The position numbers were made by a program, and so were the translations under genes. The notes under the pieces were generated by a model, which was not told the DNA's origin, searched no databases, and worked only from the letters and a program-made list of their open reading frames with translations. A stretch of DNA of 64,000 nucleotides from JBFWUM01 sp050247255 (GTDB lineage: Bacteria > Acidobacteriota > Vicinamibacteria > Vicinamibacterales > UBA2999): positions 1-64,000 of the forward strand of contig JBFWUM010000017.1 in assembly GCA_050247255.1 (NCBI GenBank). Reading direction: 5' to 3'. This document shows positions 34,057-41,573 of this stretch, piece after piece. Position 1 is the stretch's first letter. Each line of letters begins with the position of its first letter.

Positions 34057-34536
34057 ATGGTTTCCCGTGTGAAAAGCGCGGCCGCCGCCGTTCTGGCGGT
34101 TGCCCTCCTCGCGGCGGCCGTTCCTGCTGTCGCCCAGCCCGACCTCTGGACCGGAACGTGGCACCTCGACCTTGACGAGTCGACCTACCCCGCCGGGTCG
34201 CCGTACAAGCGCGGGACGTGGAAGATTGAACGCTCGGATGCGGGCGTGACGATGATTTACGACCTGGTGGGAGTGCGCGGCGGCGTCACGCACATGGAAT
34301 GGACGGGGCGGTTCGACGGCCGCCCGTACACGCTGCACGGGCCCGACGCGCCGGTGACGTATGCCTACATCCAGGTCGATGCCTACACGCTCGACCTCGA
34401 GGTGCGCGTCGACGGCGTCCCCAACGTCCGCGGCCGGGTGACGCTGGCGCCGGACGGCCGCACGCTGACGGCGACGACGACCGGCCGCACCGCCGCCGGC
34501 GAGGTCACGACGACGACCGTGTACAAGAAGAAGTAA
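34057..34536 (+). CDS. Exported lipocalin-like small protein
   Basis: The 159-residue product has a signal peptide ending near residue 26 (AVPAVAQPDLW). The mature part begins with LWTGTWHLDLDESTYPAGSPY and alternates short beta strands to a basic end (TTTVYKKK), consistent with a small beta-barrel such as a lipocalin-like fold. The same type of protein occurs at 52371-52871. No ligand can be predicted. It is divergent from B2, with a shared promoter region. Confidence 0.75.
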   Translation: MVSRVKSAAAAVLAVALLAAAVPAVAQPDLWTGTWHLDLDESTYPAGSPYKRGTWKIERSDAGVTMIYDLVGVRGGVTHMEWTGRFDGRPYTLHGPDAPVTYAYIQVDAYTLDLEVRVDGVPNVRGRVTLAPDGRTLTATTTGRTAAGEVTTTTVYKKK

Positions 34537-34627
34537 GGCCCAATGCCCAATGCCCAATGCTCAAGGCTCAATGGCCAACGCGTTATGTCTTGGGCATTGG
34601 GCATTGAGCATTGGGCAATTGAGCGTT
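34537..34627. repeat. Inverted heptamer array (CCCAATG/TTGGGCA type)
   Basis: Left arm: units CCCAATG three times, then CTCAAGG, CTCAATG, GCCAACG. Right arm: TTGGGCA, TTGGGCA, TTGAGCA, TTGGGCA and close variants. The arms are complementary and can pair across a centre of about 9 bases. The array sits between convergent genes. It is the same type as the array at 53687-53795. Confidence 0.9.
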
Positions 34628-34632
34628 GATCG

Positions 34633-35907
34633 TCAGCTCGGCGGCCGCACCCACCTGAACGTCGAATTGAGCAGCGGCCAGGTATCAAGCCCCACCAGTG
34701 CCATCTCGATGTGGATGGCTTCCCCATCCATGATGCCATCGAGCACCAGCCGATCGTCCGCCGGCCGCTGATACCTAAACGTGTAGCTGCCGCTGCGTCC
34801 CTTCGTCAGCACCACGACCTGCCGCGCCGCGTCGAAGGTGGTGCTATAGCGCGCCAGCGAGTCGTCTGTGCGCTGGAATCCCATGCGGTCGGGGTAATCG
34901 AAGATCGCTCGCCGCCACCGGCGGTCGTAGCTGTTCAACGCCGCCGGCTGCGCCCGGCCGTCGATCTCGAGCCGCTCGATGTCCCAGATCCCGTAGAGCG
35001 GTGAACGCGGGTGCGCCGGGCCGTCCGGGGCGTCGTACTGGCGCGCCTGCAGCCAGATGAACACCGACGCCAGGTAGACGCCGAACGCGACCTGGGCGAT
35101 GAGCGCCGCGCGGTTGGCGTGCGGCGTGCGGAAGAGCGGCAGGTGGCGCGAGGCGGGCGCCGGGCGGTCGAACAGGAACAGGTTGGCAAGCCGCGGCGCG
35201 TCCGGCGCTGCCACGACCAGGGCCATCAGGATGTAGTGAAACGAGATCTGCTTCAGGCCGAAGTCGTAGGAGGCATTGAGCGCCAGCACCTGCACCATGT
35301 CGACGGCGCACAGCAGCGCCCCGAGCAGCGTCGTCCGTGGAAAGACGAGCAGGACTGCCGCCGCCACTTCGGCCCAGCCGGTGAACATCTGGTACGGGGT
35401 CGAGGCGCCGACGAACACCCAGAGCAGGCTCGCCAGGTCCAGGAAGCCGACCGGCGACACGATGGTCGTCAGCGCCGGCGGAATGAACTGTGTCGGGATG
35501 ACCTTGGCGAACCCGAAGAAGAACATCTGCGCTGCCAGCGCGAAGCGGACGACCAGCCGGAACCATTTGTGCAGCGTCGCGTATTCGACGCGCCGGCTGT
35601 CGGCGACGGACCAGATCGCGGTACCGAGGGTCGCCGCCGTCAGCATCCACGCCGTCTGCACCCAGCCGAACAACGTGTCGCCGCTGTTGCCGCGAACATA
35701 CGGGGCGTCGACGCCGAACAGGTACCGCGCGAAGAACTCGTTGATGTTCCGCATCGGCGGCAGCGGCCCGAGCTGCGGAATCTGGAAGTTCGGCAGCAGG
35801 AACATGCCGCCGAGCATCTGCCCGGCAACGATGTAGAGCGAGAAGTAGAGGAAGCAGAAGCGGAAGGCGACGCGCGTCGCCGGCTTCCAGGCAGCGTAGT
35901 CGGTCAT
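34633..35907 (-). CDS. DoxX-like multi-pass membrane protein
   Basis: The 424-residue product has about eight hydrophobic segments over residues 1-295 and a soluble C-terminal domain (about 310-424; GIWDIERLEIDGR and SYTFRYQRPADDRLVLDG). The membrane part resembles DoxX-like proteins, with FFFGFAKVIPTQF and TGWAEVAAAVLLVFPRT stretches. The C-terminal part may be a small beta-barrel. The ATG at 35907 is 2 bases after the stop of the D2 gene, which suggests coupled translation. Substrate and process are unknown. Confidence 0.72.
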   Translation of the reverse strand: MTDYAAWKPATRVAFRFCFLYFSLYIVAGQMLGGMFLLPNFQIPQLGPLPPMRNINEFFARYLFGVDAPYVRGNSGDTLFGWVQTAWMLTAATLGTAIWSVADSRRVEYATLHKWFRLVVRFALAAQMFFFGFAKVIPTQFIPPALTTIVSPVGFLDLASLLWVFVGASTPYQMFTGWAEVAAAVLLVFPRTTLLGALLCAVDMVQVLALNASYDFGLKQISFHYILMALVVAAPDAPRLANLFLFDRPAPASRHLPLFRTPHANRAALIAQVAFGVYLASVFIWLQARQYDAPDGPAHPRSPLYGIWDIERLEIDGRAQPAALNSYDRRWRRAIFDYPDRMGFQRTDDSLARYSTTFDAARQVVVLTKGRSGSYTFRYQRPADDRLVLDGIMDGEAIHIEMALVGLDTWPLLNSTFRWVRPPS

Positions 35908-35909
35908 CG

Positions 35910-37523
35910 CTACTTCACGGCCGGCGGACAACCCGGGAAGAAGTTCCCCTTCGCCCGGTGGTCGGCGCAGAACTGCTTCACCCGCTCGATGCCGGGCGCG
36001 AGCATCTGCAGGGTTTCCTCATAGGTCATCGGCCGCATGTGGACCGGCACGTTCCGCTCGACCTTGATCTCCCGGTACGCGATGTTCTCGAGCCAGCTGT
36101 CGCCCCACCACTGCAGGTCCTCGGCGGCGGTGGCGATGTCGGCCTCGATCATGATCCGGTGCTCGGGGATGTAGGCGAACACGGCGTCGGCCATGTGGTT
36201 GTTGGCGATGACGTGATACACGTCCACCTCCATCCGCGCGTCCGTCAGCTCCAGGTGGTCGTCGACCGGGACGAAGGTGAAGGGGCGGCGGTTGCGTTCG
36301 AGGTCGTCGGGGAAATTGGGCGCGCGCCTGGCCATCATCTCCTCGAAGATCACGCCGTTGTCGCGGCGGGAGATGATCGTCAGCCCTTCGGCGACCGCCT
36401 GGCGCAGCCCGGCGCTGTGATCGAAGTGATGGTGCGACTGGATCAGGTGCGTCACCGGCTTGCCGGGGACCAGTTGCCGCGCCAGCGCCACGACCTGCCG
36501 CACGCGGTCCGGCCCGCCGGCAGCCTCGAACAGCGTGATGTGATCGGCAAACTCGATCGCCGCCGTGCCGCCGGTGAACCGCCAGACGCCGCGGGCGATC
36601 GGCGTGACCTCGATCGGCTGCGCAGCCGGGGCCGGGGCCGCGTGTGCCGCAGCAATTGTCGGCGGCGCCGCCAGGTTGGGGATCTCGGTGTCGACCATCC
36701 ACTGGTCGATCCACAACTTGAGGAACTCGACGTTGCGCCAGTCGATAGTGGTCTTCACGCCGTACGGCAGCCGTACGCCGTTCCACGGCGAGTACCCCGC
36801 GAACGTCGTCGTATAGGTGATCTCGCCCAGGTTCACGTGCGGCCCGACCCAGCGGACGAACTCCGGCAGGTTGGCCGGGGGGCGGATGGCAATCGTCAGC
36901 GTGTCTCCCTGCGCGAGCCGCAGGTCGACCAGCGTCAGCCCGTCTTCGACGCGGCGGTTGCTGACGGTATTGGCCGGATCGAGCGCGGCGCGAATCGCCA
37001 CCACCGGATTGGTGTGCATCCACATCCGGCGATCGCGCGCATCGCCGGCCAGGCTCGGCCGGTCCTCCGTATCGATGTTGTAAGCGATGTCGCCGTCGAG
37101 CAGCTGCCGCTGCAGCGCGAAGTCGTGGCCGCGGTACGCGGCGAACGGGAACAGGTCGTTGCGCCGCTCCTGGTGGTACATGCGGCCGTTCTGCAGGTCG
37201 TAGATGCGGCGATAGTCGTTGGCGGCGATGATCTTCTGCGGCGCGCCCGGCAGCGGCGAGATGTTGCCGCCTCCCTGCTGGTGCGCGTAATGGGCGTAGC
37301 CGACGAGCGTCAGGTTGCGGAGCGCCTGCAGCCGCGCGGCGCCGCCAAGGGCCTCTGCCGCCGCCTCGACCGCATCGCGCGCCGACGTCCCCGGCACCTG
37401 CGGCGCCTCGACGGGCGCCTGTGCCGGCGCGGGGTCGTCCGGCGAGGGTTGCTGAGTCTGGGCCGAAGCATCAGACGACAAAAGGAGTGCGAGCGTCAGA
37501 GACGCAGTGAGCCTGCTTGGCAT
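35910..37523 (-). CDS. Exported two-domain MBL-fold hydrolase (D2)
   Basis: The 537-residue product has a signal peptide (1-21), an N-terminal beta-rich domain to about residue 300 and a C-terminal MBL domain with an intact HHHFDH near residues 362-367 (LIQSHHHFDHSAG). The N-terminal part carries ALRNLTLVGYAHY and LTIAIRPPANLPEFVRWV. It belongs to the same family as D1 and D3. Residues after TFVPVDDHLELTD match the D3 region LAAVDDSLTLEDG. The gene leads a coupled pair with the DoxX-like gene. Its substrate is unknown; active zinc chemistry is plausible because the ligands are kept. Confidence 0.82.
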   Translation of the reverse strand: MPSRLTASLTLALLLSSDASAQTQQPSPDDPAPAQAPVEAPQVPGTSARDAVEAAAEALGGAARLQALRNLTLVGYAHYAHQQGGGNISPLPGAPQKIIAANDYRRIYDLQNGRMYHQERRNDLFPFAAYRGHDFALQRQLLDGDIAYNIDTEDRPSLAGDARDRRMWMHTNPVVAIRAALDPANTVSNRRVEDGLTLVDLRLAQGDTLTIAIRPPANLPEFVRWVGPHVNLGEITYTTTFAGYSPWNGVRLPYGVKTTIDWRNVEFLKLWIDQWMVDTEIPNLAAPPTIAAAHAAPAPAAQPIEVTPIARGVWRFTGGTAAIEFADHITLFEAAGGPDRVRQVVALARQLVPGKPVTHLIQSHHHFDHSAGLRQAVAEGLTIISRRDNGVIFEEMMARRAPNFPDDLERNRRPFTFVPVDDHLELTDARMEVDVYHVIANNHMADAVFAYIPEHRIMIEADIATAAEDLQWWGDSWLENIAYREIKVERNVPVHMRPMTYEETLQMLAPGIERVKQFCADHRAKGNFFPGCPPAVK

Positions 37524-37560
37524 GATGCCGGTTCAGTTTACAGCGGGGCGCGGCGGAGCA

Positions 37561-37583
37561 GGCCGGCTGAAGCCGGCCCCCAC
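37561..37583 (-). repeat. REP-like palindrome (GGCCGGC type)
   Basis: GGCCGGCTGAAGCCGGCC (37561-37578), with GTGG on the minus-strand 5' side. It lies between D2 and the DUF5916-like remnant. Confidence 0.7.
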
Positions 37584-37593
37584 GTACCCGCTC

Positions 37594-37894
37594 TCAGAAA
37601 CTCAGCATGTGCGTCGGCTTGACGATCAGCGCCCGCGACGCCGGCAGGCCGCCGGCCGGTGGTCGCGTCTCGTTGAAGACGACGTAGAGGTCGCTCAGGG
37701 ATGGTGCACGAAATTGAAGCGCACGTTGGTGAGCGTCTCGCTTCGCTCGGCGCCGACCCTTCGACCGGCTGCTGCTGGACGAACTCGCCGGACCGAAGCG
37801 CCTGCGCGCCGCGGCGCTCCGCCGGCGGCGCTGCCTGCCGGGCGAAGGCGGTGCTGCCGGTGAGCAGCACCGCCGCGACAAGGAGGTAGATCAA
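37594..37894 (-). pseudogene. Internally deleted remnant of a DUF5916-type outer membrane protein
   Basis: A signal peptide (MIYLLVAAVLLTGSTAFA) begins at 37894. Then fragments in three different frames follow: GEFVQQQPVEGSAPSE, then SETLTNVRFNFVHH, then LSDLYVVFNETR and ALIVKPTHMLSF before a stop at 37594. Read together they resemble the C-terminal end of DUF5916 proteins, which are usually 700-900 residues and end in a membrane-type phenylalanine. About 600 or more residues appear deleted, and two frameshifts split the rest. The frames ending at 37538 are not real. The remnant lies between D2 and C1 in a minus-strand block. Confidence 0.65.
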
Positions 37895-37910
37895 TTCCCC
37901 GCGGCCACGG

Positions 37911-38738
37911 CTAGCGCGGCGGATCGATAACGCAGGGCGTGGGGTTCCACTTCGACTGATCTTCTTCCTGCTTGAACGACGAGCTCCAGACGAGCGGCTG
38001 GTTCAGGTACTGAGGGTCCTCGACGATGGTCGTCACCGTGAACCACGTGCCTTCAGGCCCCTCGTGCCGGTTGAAGTACTCGGTGACGCGCGCGTTCTGG
38101 CTGTACGGCACCCCGTTCTTGCGCAGGTAGCCGGGGCGCAGGTTCGTCGTCGTCACCTTCAGGTTGCCGCCGGCAACGCCGCGCGCACCGCCGAAGCCGA
38201 GACCACGCGACACCGGGGTCTTGTTCCACTCGGCCACCGACACGCCCTGCCAGGAGCGCTCAGCGGACGCCGCGTCGGTCGTCGCCGGCGCGCCGGGCCC
38301 GCCGGCAAAGTGGAACGTTCGCGTCTGCTGGCCCGCGTCGGTCTCGAGTTTCAGCGTGCGATCGTCTTCCCACGAGATGCGCACCCGCGTCGGCATCCGC
38401 ATGATGGCGGCGGCGCCAAACGCCTTGCACTGCTCGCCGGCGTCGACGTCCTTCTGCAGGTCCCAGGAATCAGCAATCTTCCGCGCCTCGGCATTGAGCG
38501 GCAGGCTGGCGTAGTCGCCCTTCTGCGGCGTGACCATCCGCCAGCGCCAGTCCTCGCTGATGACCGACACCCACTGCCCCGTCAGGTCCATCGGCGCCTG
38601 CGCGCGCGGTGTCGGCGGCGGCCCGCCGCGCCCGCCGCGGCCAGGCCCCTGCGCCAGGGCCGGCGTCGCCAGCAGCAGAAGCGCCAGGGTTGCAACTCCG
38701 AGGCACCCCGTAAAGGGGTGCCCTACTGGGTTCTTCAT
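37911..38738 (-). CDS. Exported family C protein of unknown function (C1)
   Basis: The 275-residue product has a signal peptide up to about residue 29 and a Gly/Arg/Pro-rich segment (GRGGRGGPPPTPRAQ). Family C landmarks follow: DLTGQWVSVISEDWRWRM, GDYASLPLNAEARKIADSWD, GEQCKAFGAAAIMRMPTRV, LRPGYLRKNGVPYS, VTEYFNRHEGPEGTWF, TTIVEDPQYLNQPLV. It resembles family B in its RxNG, TEYFxRH and VEDPxYL blocks, so B and C are probably related. The ATG overlaps the A3 stop as ATGA. The first residues GHPFTGCL are encoded by a REP-like palindrome. Confidence 0.75.
   Translation of the reverse strand: MKNPVGHPFTGCLGVATLALLLLATPALAQGPGRGGRGGPPPTPRAQAPMDLTGQWVSVISEDWRWRMVTPQKGDYASLPLNAEARKIADSWDLQKDVDAGEQCKAFGAAAIMRMPTRVRISWEDDRTLKLETDAGQQTRTFHFAGGPGAPATTDAASAERSWQGVSVAEWNKTPVSRGLGFGGARGVAGGNLKVTTTNLRPGYLRKNGVPYSQNARVTEYFNRHEGPEGTWFTVTTIVEDPQYLNQPLVWSSSFKQEEDQSKWNPTPCVIDPPR
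38702..38726 (-). repeat. REP-like palindrome inside the C1 signal peptide
   Basis: GGCACCCC and GGGGTGCC arms around GTAAA, with GTAG on the minus-strand 5' side. It lies within the first 12 codons of the family C1 gene. It is the same type as the element at 11161-11187. Confidence 0.7.
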
Positions 38739-39730
38739 CGACGTCCCCCCGCGGGCGCAGCCGGCGCGGGAGCCAGGCTGCGGTACACCGCCTCCACGAA
38801 CATGTCCCCGGTATAGGCCTGCGTGCTGAACACGCCGTCGTAGTCCTGCGTCGGCCTCGCGGCCTTCACCTGCTCGAGCGTCGCCTTCGCGTCGACCATC
38901 GCCTTCACCCGGTCGCGCACGATGGTCACCATGTCGCGGTAATCGCTGACATCCGACTCGTCGCAGATGCGGCCGTGGCCCGGGATGATGATCGTGCCTC
39001 CCTCTTCGTTGAAGGCGGGCACGGCGATGTCGAGAATGCGGTTCAGCCCATCAATCAAGCCGTTGATGCTGCCGCCCTCGTCGAGCTTGATCACCGGGTA
39101 GCGGTTCGGCGTGAACACGTCGCCGGTCACCAGCACGTCGCTCTTGCGGAAGTGCACCATCGCGTCGCCGTCGGTGTGCGCCGCCGGCTGGTGCAGCACC
39201 TGCACCGGCTCGCCATTCAGGAACAGGTCCTTCTTGTCGACGAAGAAGCTGTCGGTCGGCCAGCCGTAGCGCGGGTGCGGCGACCCGTCTGCGCTCATCC
39301 GGTGCAGCGTGTTCTCGAACGCGAGAATCCCCGCGCCACCGCCGTCGCGCGTGTTGGCGGTCGAAAAGTGGGCGCCCGCCTTGCGGACGGCCTCGTTGCC
39401 GCCGACGTGGTCGAGATCGCTGTGGGTGCTGACGATCTGCAGGATCGGGCGGTTCGAGAGGCGCTGAATCGCCGACACCACTGCGCCGCCCAGTTCCGCC
39501 GTCATCGTGTCGACGATGAGCACCCCTTCCGGCCCCGAGTGGACCACGGCGTTGCTGCCGGCGGGACCGACGAGCAGGTGGAGGTTCGGCCGGAGCTCGA
39601 GGATCTCGATCGGCCCGACCGTCTCGGCGCGCGCCGGAAACACCGGCACCGTCGCCGAGCTGCCGCTCTGTGCCCATGCCGGCGCCGCCAGGCCGAAGGC
39701 CGCGGTCACGGCCAGCAGGTGGCGAATCAT
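38735..39730 (-). CDS. Exported MBL-fold protein, family A (A3), near-intact metal site
   Basis: The product has 331 residues from the ATG at 39730, which overlaps the B3 stop as ATGA; the open frame upstream of it is a shadow. The signal peptide ends near residue 20. The metal motif at 103-108 reads HSDLDH: the first histidine, aspartate and last histidine are kept, with aspartate at the second histidine place. His185 in AHTDGD, Asp204 in VTGD and PGHGR are all present. It is the member of family A best able to bind metal. It lies between B3 and C1 in the order B-A-C. Confidence 0.85.
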   Translation of the reverse strand: MIRHLLAVTAAFGLAAPAWAQSGSSATVPVFPARAETVGPIEILELRPNLHLLVGPAGSNAVVHSGPEGVLIVDTMTAELGGAVVSAIQRLSNRPILQIVSTHSDLDHVGGNEAVRKAGAHFSTANTRDGGGAGILAFENTLHRMSADGSPHPRYGWPTDSFFVDKKDLFLNGEPVQVLHQPAAHTDGDAMVHFRKSDVLVTGDVFTPNRYPVIKLDEGGSINGLIDGLNRILDIAVPAFNEEGGTIIIPGHGRICDESDVSDYRDMVTIVRDRVKAMVDAKATLEQVKAARPTQDYDGVFSTQAYTGDMFVEAVYRSLAPAPAAPAGGRR

Positions 39731-40620
39731 CGTTGCCTCCGACCGGCCGCCGGCGCCGCCGGGGGCGGCGTCGCATTCGGCAAGGCGCGCAGCTTGATCT
39801 GATACTCCGGATACATCGTTTCGGCACCGCCGAGCACGGTCTCCGCCGGCAGGTGCTCCTTGATCGCGTGCTCCACCGTGAAGGGATTGCGGTTGGGCAG
39901 GTAGTGCGGAATCTCCCCTTCCGGACGCTGCACCTCGATGTCGACCGAGCAGGCGTACTGCGTCATCTGGAAGCCCGGGTTGAGCACGAAGTTGCGGCTC
40001 TTGATGTACGGCTCGGTCAGGTAGACCGGATCGTTGACGATCTGCACCCAGGTGAGGACGTCGCCGTTGCGGATGAAGTGCTCGCGGAGCGTCGCCTTTT
40101 CGCTGCGCGCCAGCCCGTTGCGCCGGATGTAGCCCGGCTTCAGGTGCGTGGTCTCGACCGTCAGCATGTCCCCTTCCCAGCGGCCGAGCGAGAACCCCTG
40201 CCAGGTGTGCTGCGCGTGTGCCGGCGGCCGCGGCCGCCCGTCCATCCAGATGGTCCGCACCGGGTTCATCCACGACATCTCGGTGTGGAAGGCCACGACG
40301 TCGCGCGTGTACGGGTCGAGCGTCTTCCAGATCGCCAGCTGCGAGAAGTTCGGGCCGTAGTCGGCCGGGTGCGGAATGCACTGGTGCTCCGGGACGGTCC
40401 AGAGCGACGCGCTCCAGGCCAGGCCACGGGCCCGGTTGGCTTCGTTGATCGGGAGCCCCTCGAACTCCACCATCGACGGACCGCCGCCGCGCTCCGGGGC
40501 ATCCTCGTGCTGGCGCGTGCTCCACTGGCCCGCGATATCGGCCTGGGCCCGCGCCGGGACCCCGGACGCCAGCAGCAACGCCACGACAGGAATCAGACGG
40601 AGAAGGACTGAACGTCGCAT
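39727..40620 (-). CDS. Exported family B protein of unknown function (B3)
   Basis: The product has 297 residues when started at the ATG at 40620 (MRRSVLLRLIPVVALLLA signal peptide); in-frame ATGs at 40644 and 40635 add up to eight residues and neither has a clear ribosome site. Family B blocks: ADIAGQWSTRQHEDAPER, FEGLPINEANRARGLAW, VPEHQCIPHPADYG, WMDGRPRPPAHAQHTWQGFS, THLKPGYIRRNGLARS, VNDPVYLTEPYI and ETMYPEYQIKL. It leads the B3-A3-C1 set. The function is unknown. Confidence 0.78.
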   Translation of the reverse strand: MRRSVLLRLIPVVALLLASGVPARAQADIAGQWSTRQHEDAPERGGGPSMVEFEGLPINEANRARGLAWSASLWTVPEHQCIPHPADYGPNFSQLAIWKTLDPYTRDVVAFHTEMSWMNPVRTIWMDGRPRPPAHAQHTWQGFSLGRWEGDMLTVETTHLKPGYIRRNGLARSEKATLREHFIRNGDVLTWVQIVNDPVYLTEPYIKSRNFVLNPGFQMTQYACSVDIEVQRPEGEIPHYLPNRNPFTVEHAIKEHLPAETVLGGAETMYPEYQIKLRALPNATPPPAAPAAGRRQR

Positions 40621-40668
40621 CAGGTCGTTCAACATGCGACCCATGATGCCCGAAAACGGGTCAGGTTC

Positions 40669-41559
40669 TCAGCGGAGGCGCAGGCGTTCCTCGAGGACCT
40701 GTGCCGGGGAGAAGCCGCGCAACCGGACATGGTTCGCATCGGCCTCGCTCAACGCCGCTGCCGGCACCAGCCCGACCAGCTCGCTTTCGAGGATGTCGAT
40801 GCCGTGGCCGGCGGCCTCGCGCTTGACCGCGTCGAACGCCGCGCGCACCGACGTCACGCGGTAGTCGGTCAGGTTCATCGTCACCTGCGCGATGCCGCGG
40901 TTGCCGAGCATCACGCCGAGCGCCTTGACCGCCGGCAGCCCGCCGCCGCTCTCGCGGATGGTCCGCGCAATCCGGCGGGCGATGTCGAGCCGGTCCGACG
41001 CCAGGTTGACGTTGAAGGCGATGAGCGGCATGCGGGCGCCGACAGCCAGGGCGCCAAAGGTCGGATGCGGGCGTGCCGGGCCGAAGTCGGGCTGCCACTC
41101 CGGCTGCGACATCTTGGTCGCCAGCCCTTCGAATTGTCCGCGCCGCACGTCCTCGAGCCGCCGCCGGAAGCCCTGGCGCGCCGCCTCCTCGTAGAGGAAC
41201 ACGGGAATCTGGAACCGCGCGGCGACCTCGGCGGCGACGTCCTGTGCCAGCGCCACGCAGTCGGCCATCGTCGCCCCGTCGAGCGGCACGAACGGCAGCA
41301 CGTCCAGGGCGCCGATGCGGGGGTGCTCGCCGCTGTGCTGGCGCAGGTCGATGCGGGCCAGCGCTGCCTCCACCAGCGCCAGCATGGCGCGGCGAAGCGG
41401 GGCGGGTTCGCCGGCGCAGGTGAAGACGCTGCGGTGGTGCGCCGGGTCGCTGTGCGTGTCGAGCAGGTGCACGCCTGGCGTCGCGCGGATGACGTCCGCC
41501 AGCGCCTCGATGACGTCCGGCCGCCGCCCTTCGCTGACGTTCGGAACGGCCTCGACCAT
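40669..41559 (-). CDS. ftcD: Glutamate formimidoyltransferase (stand-alone FTCD N-domain)
   Basis: The product of 296 residues starts at the ATG at 41559, after GAGGAG. MVEAVPNVSEGRRPDVIEAL at the N terminus, then LDTHSDPAHHRSVFT and HPRIGALDVLPFVPL, identify formiminotransferase, which moves the formimino group from N-formiminoglutamate to tetrahydrofolate. The end part NVNLASDRLDIARRIARTIRES is typical. The cyclodeaminase domain of the fused animal enzyme is absent. No histidine-degradation gene is next to it; it sits between two exported-protein genes on the same strand. Confidence 0.88.
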   Translation of the reverse strand: MVEAVPNVSEGRRPDVIEALADVIRATPGVHLLDTHSDPAHHRSVFTCAGEPAPLRRAMLALVEAALARIDLRQHSGEHPRIGALDVLPFVPLDGATMADCVALAQDVAAEVAARFQIPVFLYEEAARQGFRRRLEDVRRGQFEGLATKMSQPEWQPDFGPARPHPTFGALAVGARMPLIAFNVNLASDRLDIARRIARTIRESGGGLPAVKALGVMLGNRGIAQVTMNLTDYRVTSVRAAFDAVKREAAGHGIDILESELVGLVPAAALSEADANHVRLRGFSPAQVLEERLRLR

Positions 41560-41573
41560 CTCGTGCAGGCTCC

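Noticed and set aside
38735..40525. A 596-codon frame that would fuse A3 to an N-terminal stretch
   Set aside because: The extra part is the wrong frame of B3. A proper ATG and signal peptide for A3 lie at 39730. The true fusion is the one at 58848-60596.
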